Below, in pieces: positions 9,029 to 16,671 of a stretch of DNA of 64,000 bases. Within the stretch, counting starts at the first letter, position 1. Each line of letters starts with the position of its first letter. Made by a program: the position numbers and the translations under genes. The stretch is from JACDBE01 sp963714055 (lineage in GTDB: Bacteria; Actinomycetota; Acidimicrobiia; Spongiisociales; UBA5794): positions 248,001 through 312,000 of the forward strand of contig OY970227.1 of assembly GCA_963714055.1 (NCBI GenBank). Reading direction: 5' to 3'. The notes beneath the pieces are model-generated. The model saw nothing but the letters and a program-made list of their open reading frames with translations. It searched no databases and was not told the DNA's origin.

Positions 9029-10077
9029 CCCGATCCGCCCAGCACCTCGGGCAGCGTGGAGCGGAGCCGCTTGGCGATGGCCCGGCCCACCGCGGTGTCG
9101 CTGATGTCGTCGGTCACCTGGCCGGTGCCGGCAGGGAGGTCCTGTACCGCCAGCAGGCGGGACCTGGTGGCGTCGTCGAACCCGGTGACACCGGCGCCGC
9201 CCCCTCCCGCCTCCACCAGCAACGGGCGCAGCCAGCGATCCTCGAGGGTGATCAGCCGCGACCCGTAGTCGAGCAATGCCCTGCTGTCGTCGAAGTGGGC
9301 CTCACTGCCGAGCACGACGCCGACGAGCGTGCGCGAGGGCATTTCCAGCGCCGAGACCAGCACCAGCCCGGCGTTCCCGGTGTACCCGGTCTTGACCCCG
9401 ACGACCCCGGGGAACACGCCGAGAAGGTGGTTGGTGTTGCGCATGTTGCGGTTGGCGCCGTTGGGGCTGGGCTTGAACACCACCACCCGGGTTCGCACCA
9501 TCTGGGCGAGCACCGGGTCATCGAGCAGCTCCCGGGTCATCACCGCCAGGTCGTACGCCGAGGTGTAGTGGTCGGGGTCGTCGAGCCCGTGGGCGTTGAC
9601 GAAGTTCGAGTGGACCAGGCCGAGCTCAGCCGCCTCCCGGTTCATCAACTCGGCGAAGTCGCTGACCGACCCGGCGGTGGCCTCGGCGAGGGCGATGGCG
9701 GCATCGTTCCCCGATCGGACGAGCAGGGCGTAGAAGAGGTCGCGTATCGTCCACCGCTCCCCCGCCACCAGCCCCACCTCCGACTCGCCGGCGGCGGCGG
9801 CGGTGTCGGAGATGCGTACCTCGGCGTCGAGGTCGAGGTGCCGGCGGGCCACCAGCGCCGTCATGATCTTGGTCACCGACGCCATCGCCCGCTCCTCGTC
9901 GATGCCGGTACCGGCCAGCGCGACGTCGGAGGTGGCGTCGTAGAGGATCCACGCATCGGCGGTGACCGTGGGCGGCTCCCCGGGATGCGCGGCGGGCACC
10001 GGCGTCGGCGGAGGGGGCACGATCAGACCGAAGGACAGGGAGAGAGCGGCGACCGCCGCCGACGAGCGCAGGTTCAT
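9025..10077 (-). CDS. D-alanyl-D-alanine carboxypeptidase (penicillin-binding protein 5/6 type)
   Basis: 350 residues with a secretion signal (MNLRSSAAVAALSLSFGLIV, then a Pro-rich stretch). It carries the three active-site motifs of S11 peptidases in order: SVTK, SGN and KTG (in GVKTGYTGNAG). It trims the terminal D-Ala from peptidoglycan pentapeptides outside the membrane. The ATG overlaps the ftsR stop and its TGA overlaps the hpt ATG. The placement beside FtsR and GarA links cell-wall maturation to division and nitrogen signalling in one unit. Confidence 0.92.
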   Translation of the reverse strand: MNLRSSAAVAALSLSFGLIVPPPPTPVPAAHPGEPPTVTADAWILYDATSDVALAGTGIDEERAMASVTKIMTALVARRHLDLDAEVRISDTAAAAGESEVGLVAGERWTIRDLFYALLVRSGNDAAIALAEATAGSVSDFAELMNREAAELGLVHSNFVNAHGLDDPDHYTSAYDLAVMTRELLDDPVLAQMVRTRVVVFKPSPNGANRNMRNTNHLLGVFPGVVGVKTGYTGNAGLVLVSALEMPSRTLVGVVLGSEAHFDDSRALLDYGSRLITLEDRWLRPLLVEAGGGGAGVTGFDDATRSRLLAVQDLPAGTGQVTDDISDTAVGRAIAKRLRSTLPEVLGGSG

Positions 10078-10790
10078 CCGTCGAGCAGCTTCCGCAGCCT
10101 GCCCTTGACCATGGCCTCCTGCAGGGTGGCGCCCGCCTGGGCCGTGTCGGCCAGGATCTCGGCGGCCTTGCGCCGGTTGTCGGGGTTGCCGTGGCGGAGC
10201 AGCGGAGCCACGAGTTGGCGCATCAGGTCGATCTCCCGCTCGGCGCTGAGACGGAGGGTGCGGAGGTGGCGGGTCTCCAGGCCCTGGGCGATCAGCCGGT
10301 AGGCGGCGCGGGCCGTCGCCACGTCCTCTTCCTCGAAGACCACGGTTCGGTCGGCGAGCTGGCGCGGCTCGAACACCCCCTCGGCGACGAGGTCGTGCAC
10401 CTGGCGCAGGGTCAGTCCGCTGGCACGCATCAGCTCGTCGTCGGTCAACACGCCCGCGGTGGCGCGGAAGTAGGCCTCCGGAGGTAGGCCGGTGTCCGGC
10501 TGGTCGGGGGCGTCGTCGCCCCGCTCCCATGCGTTGAGCTTGGATTTGATCACCTTGAGTGGCAGGAAGTGATCGCGCTGCTCACGGAGCACGTACTGCA
10601 CCCGTGCCACGTCGTCGTCGCTGAACATCCGGTACCCGGCGGGGCTCCGGCGGGGGCTGATGAGCCCCTGGCCCTCGAGGAACCGGATCTTGGAGACCGT
10701 CAACTCCGGGAACTCGTCCTGTACCAGGTTGATCAGCTCGCCGATGCTGTACGGCCCGCCGTTCATGCCTTCGAACCGGCCGGTGGTCAT
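10074..10790 (-). CDS. ftsR: MerR-family regulator FtsR (Rv1828-like)
   Basis: 238 residues. The winged-helix segment YSIGELINLVQDEFPELTVS, then KIRFLEGQGLISPRRSPAGYR and FSDDDVARVQYVLREQRDHF, matches the Rv1828/FtsR type, which in Corynebacterium activates ftsZ. A second helical domain (residues about 95-238) is typical of this subfamily. The gene directly follows the FHA gene with an ATGA overlap, exactly the garA-Rv1828 order of mycobacteria. No ftsZ is in the window. The identity rests on domain type plus synteny. Confidence 0.85.
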   Translation of the reverse strand: MTTGRFEGMNGGPYSIGELINLVQDEFPELTVSKIRFLEGQGLISPRRSPAGYRMFSDDDVARVQYVLREQRDHFLPLKVIKSKLNAWERGDDAPDQPDTGLPPEAYFRATAGVLTDDELMRASGLTLRQVHDLVAEGVFEPRQLADRTVVFEEEDVATARAAYRLIAQGLETRHLRTLRLSAEREIDLMRQLVAPLLRHGNPDNRRKAAEILADTAQAGATLQEAMVKGRLRKLLDG

Positions 10791-11233
10791 GCGTCACCGA
10801 CGATGACGACGAGGTGGAACTTCCCGATGATCACCTCGTCGCCGGCCTCGAGACGGGTGCGGTCACGTCGCTCCCCGTTGACGTAGGTGCCGTTGGTCGA
10901 CCCGAGGTCCTCCATGGCCAACCCCTCCTCGTCGACGACAAACCTGACGTGCTCCCGCGACACGGTGACGTCGCCCAGGAAGATGTCGACCTCCCCGCTG
11001 CGACCGGCGGTCGTCTCCCCCTCGCCGAGTACGTAGGCCAGCCCGGCGCTGGGACCGCGCTCGACCACCAGCCCGTAGTGGAACTGGCCCTCCAGCCTCG
11101 AGCCGGACTCCTCCGCGGCCGCCTCGCCCACCGGCTGGTAGACGATGGTCGGGTCGTGCTCGATCAGCGGCCCGTGGTCGTCGGGTCGCAGGTCATCGGG
11201 TAGCTGGTCGTCGGGTGTTGCTGGCTCGGCCAC
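10787..11233 (-). CDS. garA: FHA-domain protein, GarA-like
   Basis: 148 residues. The C-terminal FHA domain has GRSGEVDIFLGDVTVSREH and LGSTNGTYVNGE, the phosphothreonine-binding signatures. The N-terminal tail is acidic and contains a DPTIVYQP segment that could be the Ser/Thr-kinase phosphorylation site, in place of the ETTS-type motif of mycobacterial GarA. In mycobacteria, GarA shifts carbon at the 2-oxoglutarate node depending on this phosphorylation. Its GTG start has no ribosome binding site but lies 6 nt behind a TACGAT -10 box, so the mRNA is predicted to be leaderless. Confidence 0.85.
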   Translation of the reverse strand: MAEPATPDDQLPDDLRPDDHGPLIEHDPTIVYQPVGEAAAEESGSRLEGQFHYGLVVERGPSAGLAYVLGEGETTAGRSGEVDIFLGDVTVSREHVRFVVDEEGLAMEDLGSTNGTYVNGERRDRTRLEAGDEVIIGKFHLVVIVGDA

Positions 11234-11239
11234 GCCACC

Positions 11240-11245
11240 ATCGTA
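11240..11245 (-). promoter_or_regulatory. -10 element of a leaderless garA promoter
   Basis: TACGAT on the minus strand, followed by GGTGGC and then the GTG start. The spacing puts transcription start at or next to the GTG, so this would be an internal promoter for garA-ftsR-dac-hpt. Confidence 0.5.
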
Positions 11246-11328
11246 CCCGAACCTCGATACCAGCTTGAGGCTTCACAACGGGTCGAGCCCGGGCGCCGCC
11301 GGGCGTCGGCCCTGGAGGTCCCTCAACG

Positions 11329-11709
11329 TCAGCTCGAGGTGTGGGCTTCGTAGGCTCCGGCGTCGAGCAGCCCGTCGGGGACACCGGCCTCCGACCGGAT
11401 CACGACCAACCACCCTTCGCCATAGGGGTCGGCGTTGACCGCCTCGGGGGCATCGAGCAGTGCCTCGTTGACCGCTTCGACCTCACCGGTCACCGGGGCA
11501 TAGACATCGGAGACGGACTTGGTCGACTCGACCTCGCCGAAGGCCTCCCCCGCCGACAGGGCGCGGCCGACGTCGGGAAGGGCGACGTACACCACATCAC
11601 CCAGGGCGTCCTGGGCGAAGTCCGAGATCCCGACGCGGAACAGGCCCCCGCCCTCGTCCCGGACCCACTCGTGGTTGGTGGTGTAGCGGCGGTCGTCGGG
11701 AACCTGCAC
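11329..11709 (-). CDS. gcvH: Glycine cleavage system H protein
   Basis: 126 residues. The lipoyl-lysine site is in GEVESTKSVSD, with the usual N-terminal TTNHEWVRDE and the VALPDVG and DPYGEGW blocks around it. The lipoylated arm shuttles the aminomethyl group between the P, T and L proteins. It lies 13 bp downstream of pgsA and upstream of garA, the same neighbours as in Mycobacterium. The gcvT gene is on the same strand further left. Confidence 0.94.
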   Translation of the reverse strand: MQVPDDRRYTTNHEWVRDEGGGLFRVGISDFAQDALGDVVYVALPDVGRALSAGEAFGEVESTKSVSDVYAPVTGEVEAVNEALLDAPEAVNADPYGEGWLVVIRSEAGVPDGLLDAGAYEAHTSS

Positions 11710-11722
11710 GCGTCTCCTCTGA

Positions 11723-12343
11723 TCAACGGTCCGGGAGTGTACCCAGCGGGCCCTCGGAGCGGCGGGCCTCCACGACCATGGTGCGGGCGTCGCCCACGTA
11801 CGAGACCATCACCGCGTAGTAGAGGACCAGGCCGACGAGGGCGCCGATCTCGGCCAGCTGCTCCAGCCAGGACATCGGGGTGCCCACCCCGATGAACCAA
11901 CAGGAGATGGCCGCGTACAGGATCAGAGTTGCTGCCTTGCCCAGAAAGCGCACCTCGAGCCTGCGTCCCATGCGCAACCCCAGGTACAGCGCCAGCCCGG
12001 CGACCACCGCCTCGCGGACGATCAGCCCCCATACGAACCAGCCGGGAAGCACCCCGGCGATCAGACCCCCGATCACCGCGGCCACCACGGCGAGGCGGTC
12101 GGCAACCGGGTCGAGCATCTTGCCCATCTCGCTCACCTGGCCGAGCCGGCGGGCGAGGTACCCGTCGACCCAGTCGGTGCCGCCGATGATCGCCAGCAGC
12201 CACCCGGCGGCGGCGATCTCGTCGACTCCCAGCAGCAGCCAGAGAAACAACGGCACCAAGAGGAGACGCGCCAGCGACACCAGGTTCGGGATGGTCACGA
12301 TCGCCGACGACGCCTGGCCCCGATCCCCTTCCCCGTCGATCAC
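11723..12343 (-). CDS. pgsA: CDP-alcohol phosphatidyltransferase (PgsA-like)
   Basis: An integral membrane enzyme of 206 residues. The full catalytic signature DX2DGX2ARX8GX3DX3D is present, beginning DWVDGYLARR near residue 57 and ending in KMLDPVADR. Hydrophobic segments surround it. It would join a CDP-diacylglycerol to an alcohol, most likely glycerol 3-phosphate or an inositol phosphate; the acceptor cannot be read with certainty. The ATG overlaps the stop of the upstream gene, giving coupled translation. Confidence 0.88.
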   Translation of the reverse strand: MIDGEGDRGQASSAIVTIPNLVSLARLLLVPLFLWLLLGVDEIAAAGWLLAIIGGTDWVDGYLARRLGQVSEMGKMLDPVADRLAVVAAVIGGLIAGVLPGWFVWGLIVREAVVAGLALYLGLRMGRRLEVRFLGKAATLILYAAISCWFIGVGTPMSWLEQLAEIGALVGLVLYYAVMVSYVGDARTMVVEARRSEGPLGTLPDR

Positions 12344-12747
12344 TCGACCACCACCACCCGCAGCCGCAGCCGGCCCAGCTCGTCGTCACCCTGGCGGATG
12401 ATGAAGCTGTATCCCTTGGCCTCCGTGAAGCGCACGTTGTAGAACGGGCTCACCACCGCCACCTGGCTGGTGGCGCCGGGGGGAAGCTGCGGTTGGTCGG
12501 GTACCCGAAGCCGGCCCCGCGCCTGGACCCCGAGCTCCTGGCCGTCCTCGTCGACGATGTCGATGAGGATGTCGAGGTCCTCGTTCCGCTCGTCGGGACC
12601 AACCTCGAGGATGAGGGCGACGTTGAGGTTGCGGTGCACCACCGGCACCGACCGGGCCCGGATCGTCTCGAAGCCGCCACCCAGGATGTTGAGCTTGCCC
12701 CCCTGGACCTGGGCCGAATCGGCGAGCATGGCGGTGGTGAGGCGCAC
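12340..12747 (-). CDS. Conserved hypothetical protein (DUF6941-like)
   Basis: 135 residues from the GTG at 12747. It begins with TTAMLADSAQVQGGKLNILGGG, which resembles a small actinobacterial family I associate with DUF6941; function unknown. The rest is predicted to be beta-rich, with alternating hydrophobic residues such as ALILEVGP and SFIIRQGDDELG. There is no signal peptide or catalytic motif. I chose the GTG because a TACCAT -10 box ends 6 nt before it, predicting a leaderless mRNA that also transcribes pgsA, gcvH and beyond. Confidence 0.75.
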   Translation of the reverse strand: MRLTTAMLADSAQVQGGKLNILGGGFETIRARSVPVVHRNLNVALILEVGPDERNEDLDILIDIVDEDGQELGVQARGRLRVPDQPQLPPGATSQVAVVSPFYNVRFTEAKGYSFIIRQGDDELGRLRLRVVVVE

Positions 12748-12753
12748 CGGGCA

Positions 12754-12759
12754 ATGGTA
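12754..12759 (-). promoter_or_regulatory. -10 element of the leaderless DUF6941-pgsA-gcvH promoter
   Basis: TACCAT on the minus strand, a 6-nt spacer, then the GTG start. It is divergent from the promoter at 12789-12794, with both promoters inside a 54-bp gap. Confidence 0.5.
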
Positions 12760-12788
12760 GGTCCGGCGTCCTCGGCGGCTCCCGCCCA

Positions 12789-12794
12789 TACACT
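12789..12794 (+). promoter_or_regulatory. -10 element of the leaderless EEP phosphatase gene
   Basis: TACACT, a 7-nt spacer, then ATG at 12802 with no ribosome binding site. Confidence 0.5.
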
Positions 12795-12801
12795 GCCCCG
12801 G

Positions 12802-13482
12802 ATGTCTCCCATCCGGATCATGACCGCCAACCTGTGGGCCCACAAGGTCGACGTCGACGGCTTCGGCGCCCTCGTCGACCGGGTGGACCCCGACGTCCTC
12901 GCCGTGCAGGAGCTCCAGGTCCCGGCCGCCGCCGAGGTGATGGCGCGGTACCGGTACCACGGCCTGGTGGCGCACCACGACACGCTGGGAAACGGCATCG
13001 CCACCAGGTTCCCGGCCACCATCTCCCGGTTGCCGATGACGTACCGCAGCGGCTGGTCGGCCCGGCTCGACCCTGCCGGGTGGCCGGGCCTCACCGTGCC
13101 GCTCGAGGTGCTCTGCGTCCACTTCGGCAACCCGGTGACGTTCCCGTGGTGGCGCGCCGTCGACCGGCGACGGCGCCAGCTGGCTGATCTCGGCCCTCGC
13201 CTCGACACCGGCGCCGAGAGCCTGGTCCTGGTCGGCGACTTCAACGCCACTCCCCGCTGGCCGCTCTACCGAACACTGGCCGAGCGGCTGGGTGACGGCC
13301 CGGTCGAGTTGGGCGCAGCCACAGCCACCTGGTCGTGGCACGGGTTCGGACCGCCGCTGCTGCGGATCGACCATGCCCTCACCCGCGGCGTGACCACGCT
13401 GCGATCGGAGACCCACCGCATCCCCGGCTCGGACCATCGCGCCCTGGTGGTCGAAGTTGCAGAAGGTCGCCGCCAGGCATGA
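12802..13482 (+). CDS. Endonuclease/exonuclease/phosphatase (EEP) family protein
   Basis: 226 residues. IRIMTANLWAHK at the start, VLAVQEL (metal-binding Glu), LVLVGDFNATP (catalytic Asp-x-Asn) and PGSDHRALVVE at the end (Ser-Asp-His) are the four core EEP motifs. Members range from DNA repair nucleases to sphingomyelinases and inositol phosphatases, so the substrate is open. There is no signal peptide. The gene meets the EVE gene tail to tail, with the two stop codons directly adjacent at 13480-13485. Confidence 0.87.
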   Translation: MSPIRIMTANLWAHKVDVDGFGALVDRVDPDVLAVQELQVPAAAEVMARYRYHGLVAHHDTLGNGIATRFPATISRLPMTYRSGWSARLDPAGWPGLTVPLEVLCVHFGNPVTFPWWRAVDRRRRQLADLGPRLDTGAESLVLVGDFNATPRWPLYRTLAERLGDGPVELGAATATWSWHGFGPPLLRIDHALTRGVTTLRSETHRIPGSDHRALVVEVAEGRRQA

Positions 13483-13950
13483 TCAGCTTCCCGGGCCCGG
13501 CCGGCGGGCGAGGTCGATGATCCGGTCGAACTCGAAGTCGGTCACCGGCTGCACCGACAGGCGCGGCCGCGTCACCAGCGTCATTCCCGCCAGCTCGGCG
13601 TCCCGCTTGATCTCGTCGAGTGCGACCAGCCGAGGCAGGCGGGCGACGAATGAGATGTCCACCATGAACCAGCGAGGCGCGTCGGGCGTCGACGCCGGGT
13701 CGTGATAGCGCGATGCCGGGTCCCAGGCGGTGAAGTCCGGATATGACTCCCGTATCACCTCCGCCAGCCCCACGACCCCGGGCGGCCTCGCCGCCGAGTG
13801 GTAGAAGAGCACCTGGTCGCCGACGGCCATCTCTCCCATGGCGTTGCGGGCCTGGTAGCTGCGCACCCCGTCCCAATGGGTCCACCCGTCCCGTTCCAGG
13901 TCGTCGATCGAGTACTCGCCCGGTTCCGATTTCACCAGCCAGTGCCGCAT
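13483..13950 (-). CDS. EVE-domain protein
   Basis: 155 residues. HWLVKSEPGEYSIDDLE, then WDGVRSYQARN, VLFYHS and WFMVDI are EVE-domain blocks. The EVE fold is related to the PUA and YTH domains and is thought to recognise modified bases in nucleic acids. There is no fused nuclease or helicase here. The ATG lies 6 nt behind CAGAAT, a possible -10, so it may be leaderless. It is divergent from the amidohydrolase gene. Confidence 0.9.
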   Translation of the reverse strand: MRHWLVKSEPGEYSIDDLERDGWTHWDGVRSYQARNAMGEMAVGDQVLFYHSAARPPGVVGLAEVIRESYPDFTAWDPASRYHDPASTPDAPRWFMVDISFVARLPRLVALDEIKRDAELAGMTLVTRPRLSVQPVTDFEFDRIIDLARRPGPGS

Positions 13951-13998
13951 CGCCCGATTCTGCCACTGGCCGCAGGTGACCCAGCCATTGGGGAAACG

Positions 13999-14004
13999 TA
14001 GGGT
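13999..14004 (+). promoter_or_regulatory. -10 element of the leaderless amidohydrolase gene
   Basis: TAGGGT, a 6-nt spacer, then ATG at 14011 with no other ribosome-binding signal. Confidence 0.45.
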
Positions 14005-14010
14005 GGGGCG

Positions 14011-15224
14011 ATGGCGCCCGCCGACCTGCTGCTGCGCAACGTGCGGCGATGGCCGCGTTCCATCGCAGGTCCAGTCACCGACGTCCTCATCCGTGACGGC
14101 CGTATCTCCGCCATCGGGTCGTCGCCGGCGGCACCCGATGGCACACCGGTAGCCGACGGTGCCGCCGGCGTGCTGCTCCCGGCCTTCGTAGACGCCCACG
14201 CCCATCTCGACTCCACCAGGCTCGGCCTCCCATTCCGGGAGCACACCGCCGGGCCCGGGCTGGCCGGGCTCGTGGAGAACGATCGGCGCAATTGGAGATC
14301 CGCCGAAGCGGGCGTAGCCGAACGCGCCACCCACACCCTCGGTCGCACCATCGCCGCCGGGGCGACGCTGGTGCGCAGCCACGCTCAGGTCGATCCCGAC
14401 TCGGGATTGGAGAGGCTCGAAGGTGTGCTCGCCGCACGGCAACACCACGCCGGGCGTGCCAGGGTCGAGGTGGTGGCGTTCCCGCAGGCGGGGGTGATGC
14501 GGGCGCCCGGGACCGGCGACCTCCTCGAGCAGGCGTTGCTCGCCGGCGCAGACCTGGTCGGCGGGATCGACCCGTGCTCGTTCGACCGCGACCCGGTCGG
14601 GCAGCTGGATGTGGTGTTCAGGCTGGCGGAACGGCACGGTGTCGGGATCGACATCCATCTCCACGAGCCCGGCGAGCTGGGCGCTTTCACCATCGAGTTG
14701 ATCGGTGAGCGGGTCCGGGGCTCTTCCATGGAGGGCCGGGTGACGATCAGCCACTGCTTCGCTCTTTCCGGCGTGGAGCCGGCAACGCAGGACCGCCTGG
14801 TCGAGCTGCTCGCCGAGCGCGACGTTGCGGTGACCACCGTCGCTCCCGGCAATCGGGAACCGCTGCCGATGGCGGCGCTGGGCGACGCCGGGGTGAGGCT
14901 CGGCCTGGGCCAGGACGGCATCCGCGACTACTGGTCGCCGTACGGCAACGGCGACATGCTGGATCGAGCCTGGATGCTCGCCCACCGTTCCGGCTACCGC
15001 GACGACGCCCTCGTCGAAGCCTGCGTCGAGGTCGCAACGCTCGGGGGCGCGCCGTCGTTGACGGAATCACGCCGAGCGCCGGGCGGGGGCTTGTCGTCGG
15101 CGACCCCGCCGACCTGGTGGTCGTCCCCGGCGACACGGTCACCGCCGCCGTCATGGACCGGCTGCCCCGCACCCTGGTCATCCACGCCGGCCGGGTCGTA
15201 GCGAGGGATGGCGAGCTGGTCTGA
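14011..15224 (+). CDS. Amidohydrolase, cytosine-deaminase-like (one frame break near the end)
   Basis: A metal-dependent TIM-barrel hydrolase. PAFVDAHAHLD gives the first HxH, HLHEPGE and SHCFAL supply the later metal histidines, and GQDGIRDYWSPYGNGDMLD carries the metal-binding Asp in the context typical of cytosine deaminase/isopropylammelide hydrolase relatives. The first frame is good to about 15050. Then a lost base in the GGGGG run at 15052-15056 moves the tail (VVDGITPSAGRGLVVGDPAD, ending ARDGELV) to another frame, with the stop at 15222-15224. The 1214-bp span is one base short of a multiple of three. It would deaminate a pyrimidine-like or triazine-like ring; the exact substrate is unknown. 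Confidence 0.82.
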
Positions 15225-15290
15225 TGGAGCGACCCGAGGTGTCGCTCCGCTGATGCGACGAACGATGCGCCGGTGACGGGCGTGCTGCCG

Positions 15291-15296
15291 TAGGCT
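15291..15296 (+). promoter_or_regulatory. Candidate -10 element of the nonapeptide-repeat/RDD unit
   Basis: TAGGCT lies about 30 nt before the ATG at 15327, leaving a leader of roughly 24 nt that contains an AGGG box 6 nt before the start. Confidence 0.35.
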
Positions 15297-15326
15297 GTCG
15301 GGACACGATCGCCATCAGGGATGGGG

Positions 15327-16064
15327 ATGAGCGCCAAGCGAGCATCGGAAGAGCCCGAACGCCAGAAGGGGCGTCTCAGCCGGATGGCCGGCGCCGTCAC
15401 CGGCAAGGTCGTGGAGACGATCGACCCCGACATCGTCATCGAGCAGATCGACGTCGACCAGGTCGTCGACCGTATCGATGTCAACCGGGTGCTCGACCGG
15501 ATCGACATCGACCGGCTCGTCGACCGGCTCGACATGGACGCCCTGCTCAAGCTGGTCGACATCGACGCCATCGCCGACCGCATCGACATCGACGAGATCC
15601 TGGCGCGGGTGCCGGTCAACGACCTGCTCGACCGGGTCGACATCGACGCCCTGCTCGACCGGGTCACCGTCGACGCCCTCCTCGACAGGATCACCATCGA
15701 CCGTCTCCTGGAGCGGGTCGACATGGACGCCCTGCTCGAAAAGGTGGACATGAACGCCCTCCTCGACCGGGTCGACGTCGCCCGGTTGGTCGACCGTATC
15801 GAGGTCAACGAGCTGGTGGCCAAGGTGGACATCGACGCCGTGCTCGAGACCGTCGATCTCGAGGCGGTGGTGCGACGGGCCGGCGTCCCCGAGATCGTCC
15901 AGGAGAGCACCTACCGGGTTGCCGGATCCGCCGTCGACATGGTCCGCCGCCAGCTCGCCGGGCTCGACATCGTCATCGACCGCACGATGTGCCGGTTGCT
16001 GCGCCGCGACCCGGCAACGATGCCGGTCGGGCCCCCCGCCCTCACCAGGCAGGCGTCGTCGTGA
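15327..16064 (+). CDS. Nonapeptide-repeat protein upstream of an RDD protein
   Basis: 245 residues. From about residue 33 to 185 it consists of 17 consecutive 9-residue repeats with the pattern D-[IVM]-[DN]-x-[ILV]-[LV]-[DE]-[RK]-[IVL], for example DIDALLDRV, DMDALLEKV and DVNRVLDRI. The DNA shows the matching 27-bp periodicity. The unique C-terminus (VPEIVQESTYRVAG then a basic RLLRRDP end) resembles sequence I recall next to or inside RDD proteins of other Actinobacteria. There is no signal peptide and no Cys except one. The function is unknown. The ATG at 15327 is preferred over 15321 because AGGG then sits 6 nt upstream. The stop overlaps the RDD start (GTGA). Confidence 0.8.
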   Translation: MSAKRASEEPERQKGRLSRMAGAVTGKVVETIDPDIVIEQIDVDQVVDRIDVNRVLDRIDIDRLVDRLDMDALLKLVDIDAIADRIDIDEILARVPVNDLLDRVDIDALLDRVTVDALLDRITIDRLLERVDMDALLEKVDMNALLDRVDVARLVDRIEVNELVAKVDIDAVLETVDLEAVVRRAGVPEIVQESTYRVAGSAVDMVRRQLAGLDIVIDRTMCRLLRRDPATMPVGPPALTRQASS

Positions 16065-16609
16065 CCGGCGCCGACTCGCGGGTCCACGTCAGCGGTCACT
16101 ACTCCGGGGCGGTCAGCCGAGCCGTCTCCACCGTCATCGACATCGGCATCGTGTTCGGGTTGTTCGCCCTCGCTGTCGCCGGCATCGATCTGCTGTTCCG
16201 CGTGGTCCTCGGCATCGAGCTCTCCAACGACCGGTCAGGGCTGGCGTGGGGGATCGCCCTCGGCACCTGGGCGTTCCTCTATGCGTTCATCAGCCTCACC
16301 ATCGCCGGGCGTACCATCGGCAAGGGCCTGATCGGGCTCAGGGTGGTCACCGGCGGCGGCGGCACCCTCCCCGCCTCCCGAGCCTTCGTCCGAACGCTGG
16401 CGTTCCCGTTCAGCGCACTCCTCTTTGGTCTGGGGTTCCTCGGCGTCCTGATCGGGCGACGTCACCGGGCGCTCCACGACGTGATCGCCGGCACCTGTGT
16501 GGTGTACGACTGGGGGGACCGCGCCGCCGAGCTGCCCGCTCCGCTCTCGGCGTTCCTCGCCCGCAAGGCAGGTGCCGAGTACACCCCGAGCCCACCACCG
16601 GCAAGCTGA
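16061..16609 (+). CDS. RDD-family membrane protein
   Basis: 182 residues. After a short hydrophilic N-terminus (SGHYSGAVSRAVSTVIDIGIV), hydrophobic spans lie at about residues 25-45, 60-80 and 115-140. The conserved RDD signatures are the Arg/Asp of the first span (SRAVSTVID), AGRTIGKGLIGLRVV and the terminal HRALHDVIAGT. RDD proteins are small membrane proteins, a few of which are reported as sodium/proton antiporters; most are uncharacterised. The GTG overlaps the stop of the nonapeptide-repeat gene, so the two products are made together. Confidence 0.88.
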   Translation: MTGADSRVHVSGHYSGAVSRAVSTVIDIGIVFGLFALAVAGIDLLFRVVLGIELSNDRSGLAWGIALGTWAFLYAFISLTIAGRTIGKGLIGLRVVTGGGGTLPASRAFVRTLAFPFSALLFGLGFLGVLIGRRHRALHDVIAGTCVVYDWGDRAAELPAPLSAFLARKAGAEYTPSPPPAS

Positions 16610-16671
16610 CAGCCGCCGACCGTCGCCCAGCCCGGCCACAAGTCCCTCGGCCTCGCTTCCTGCCGGCGCGG

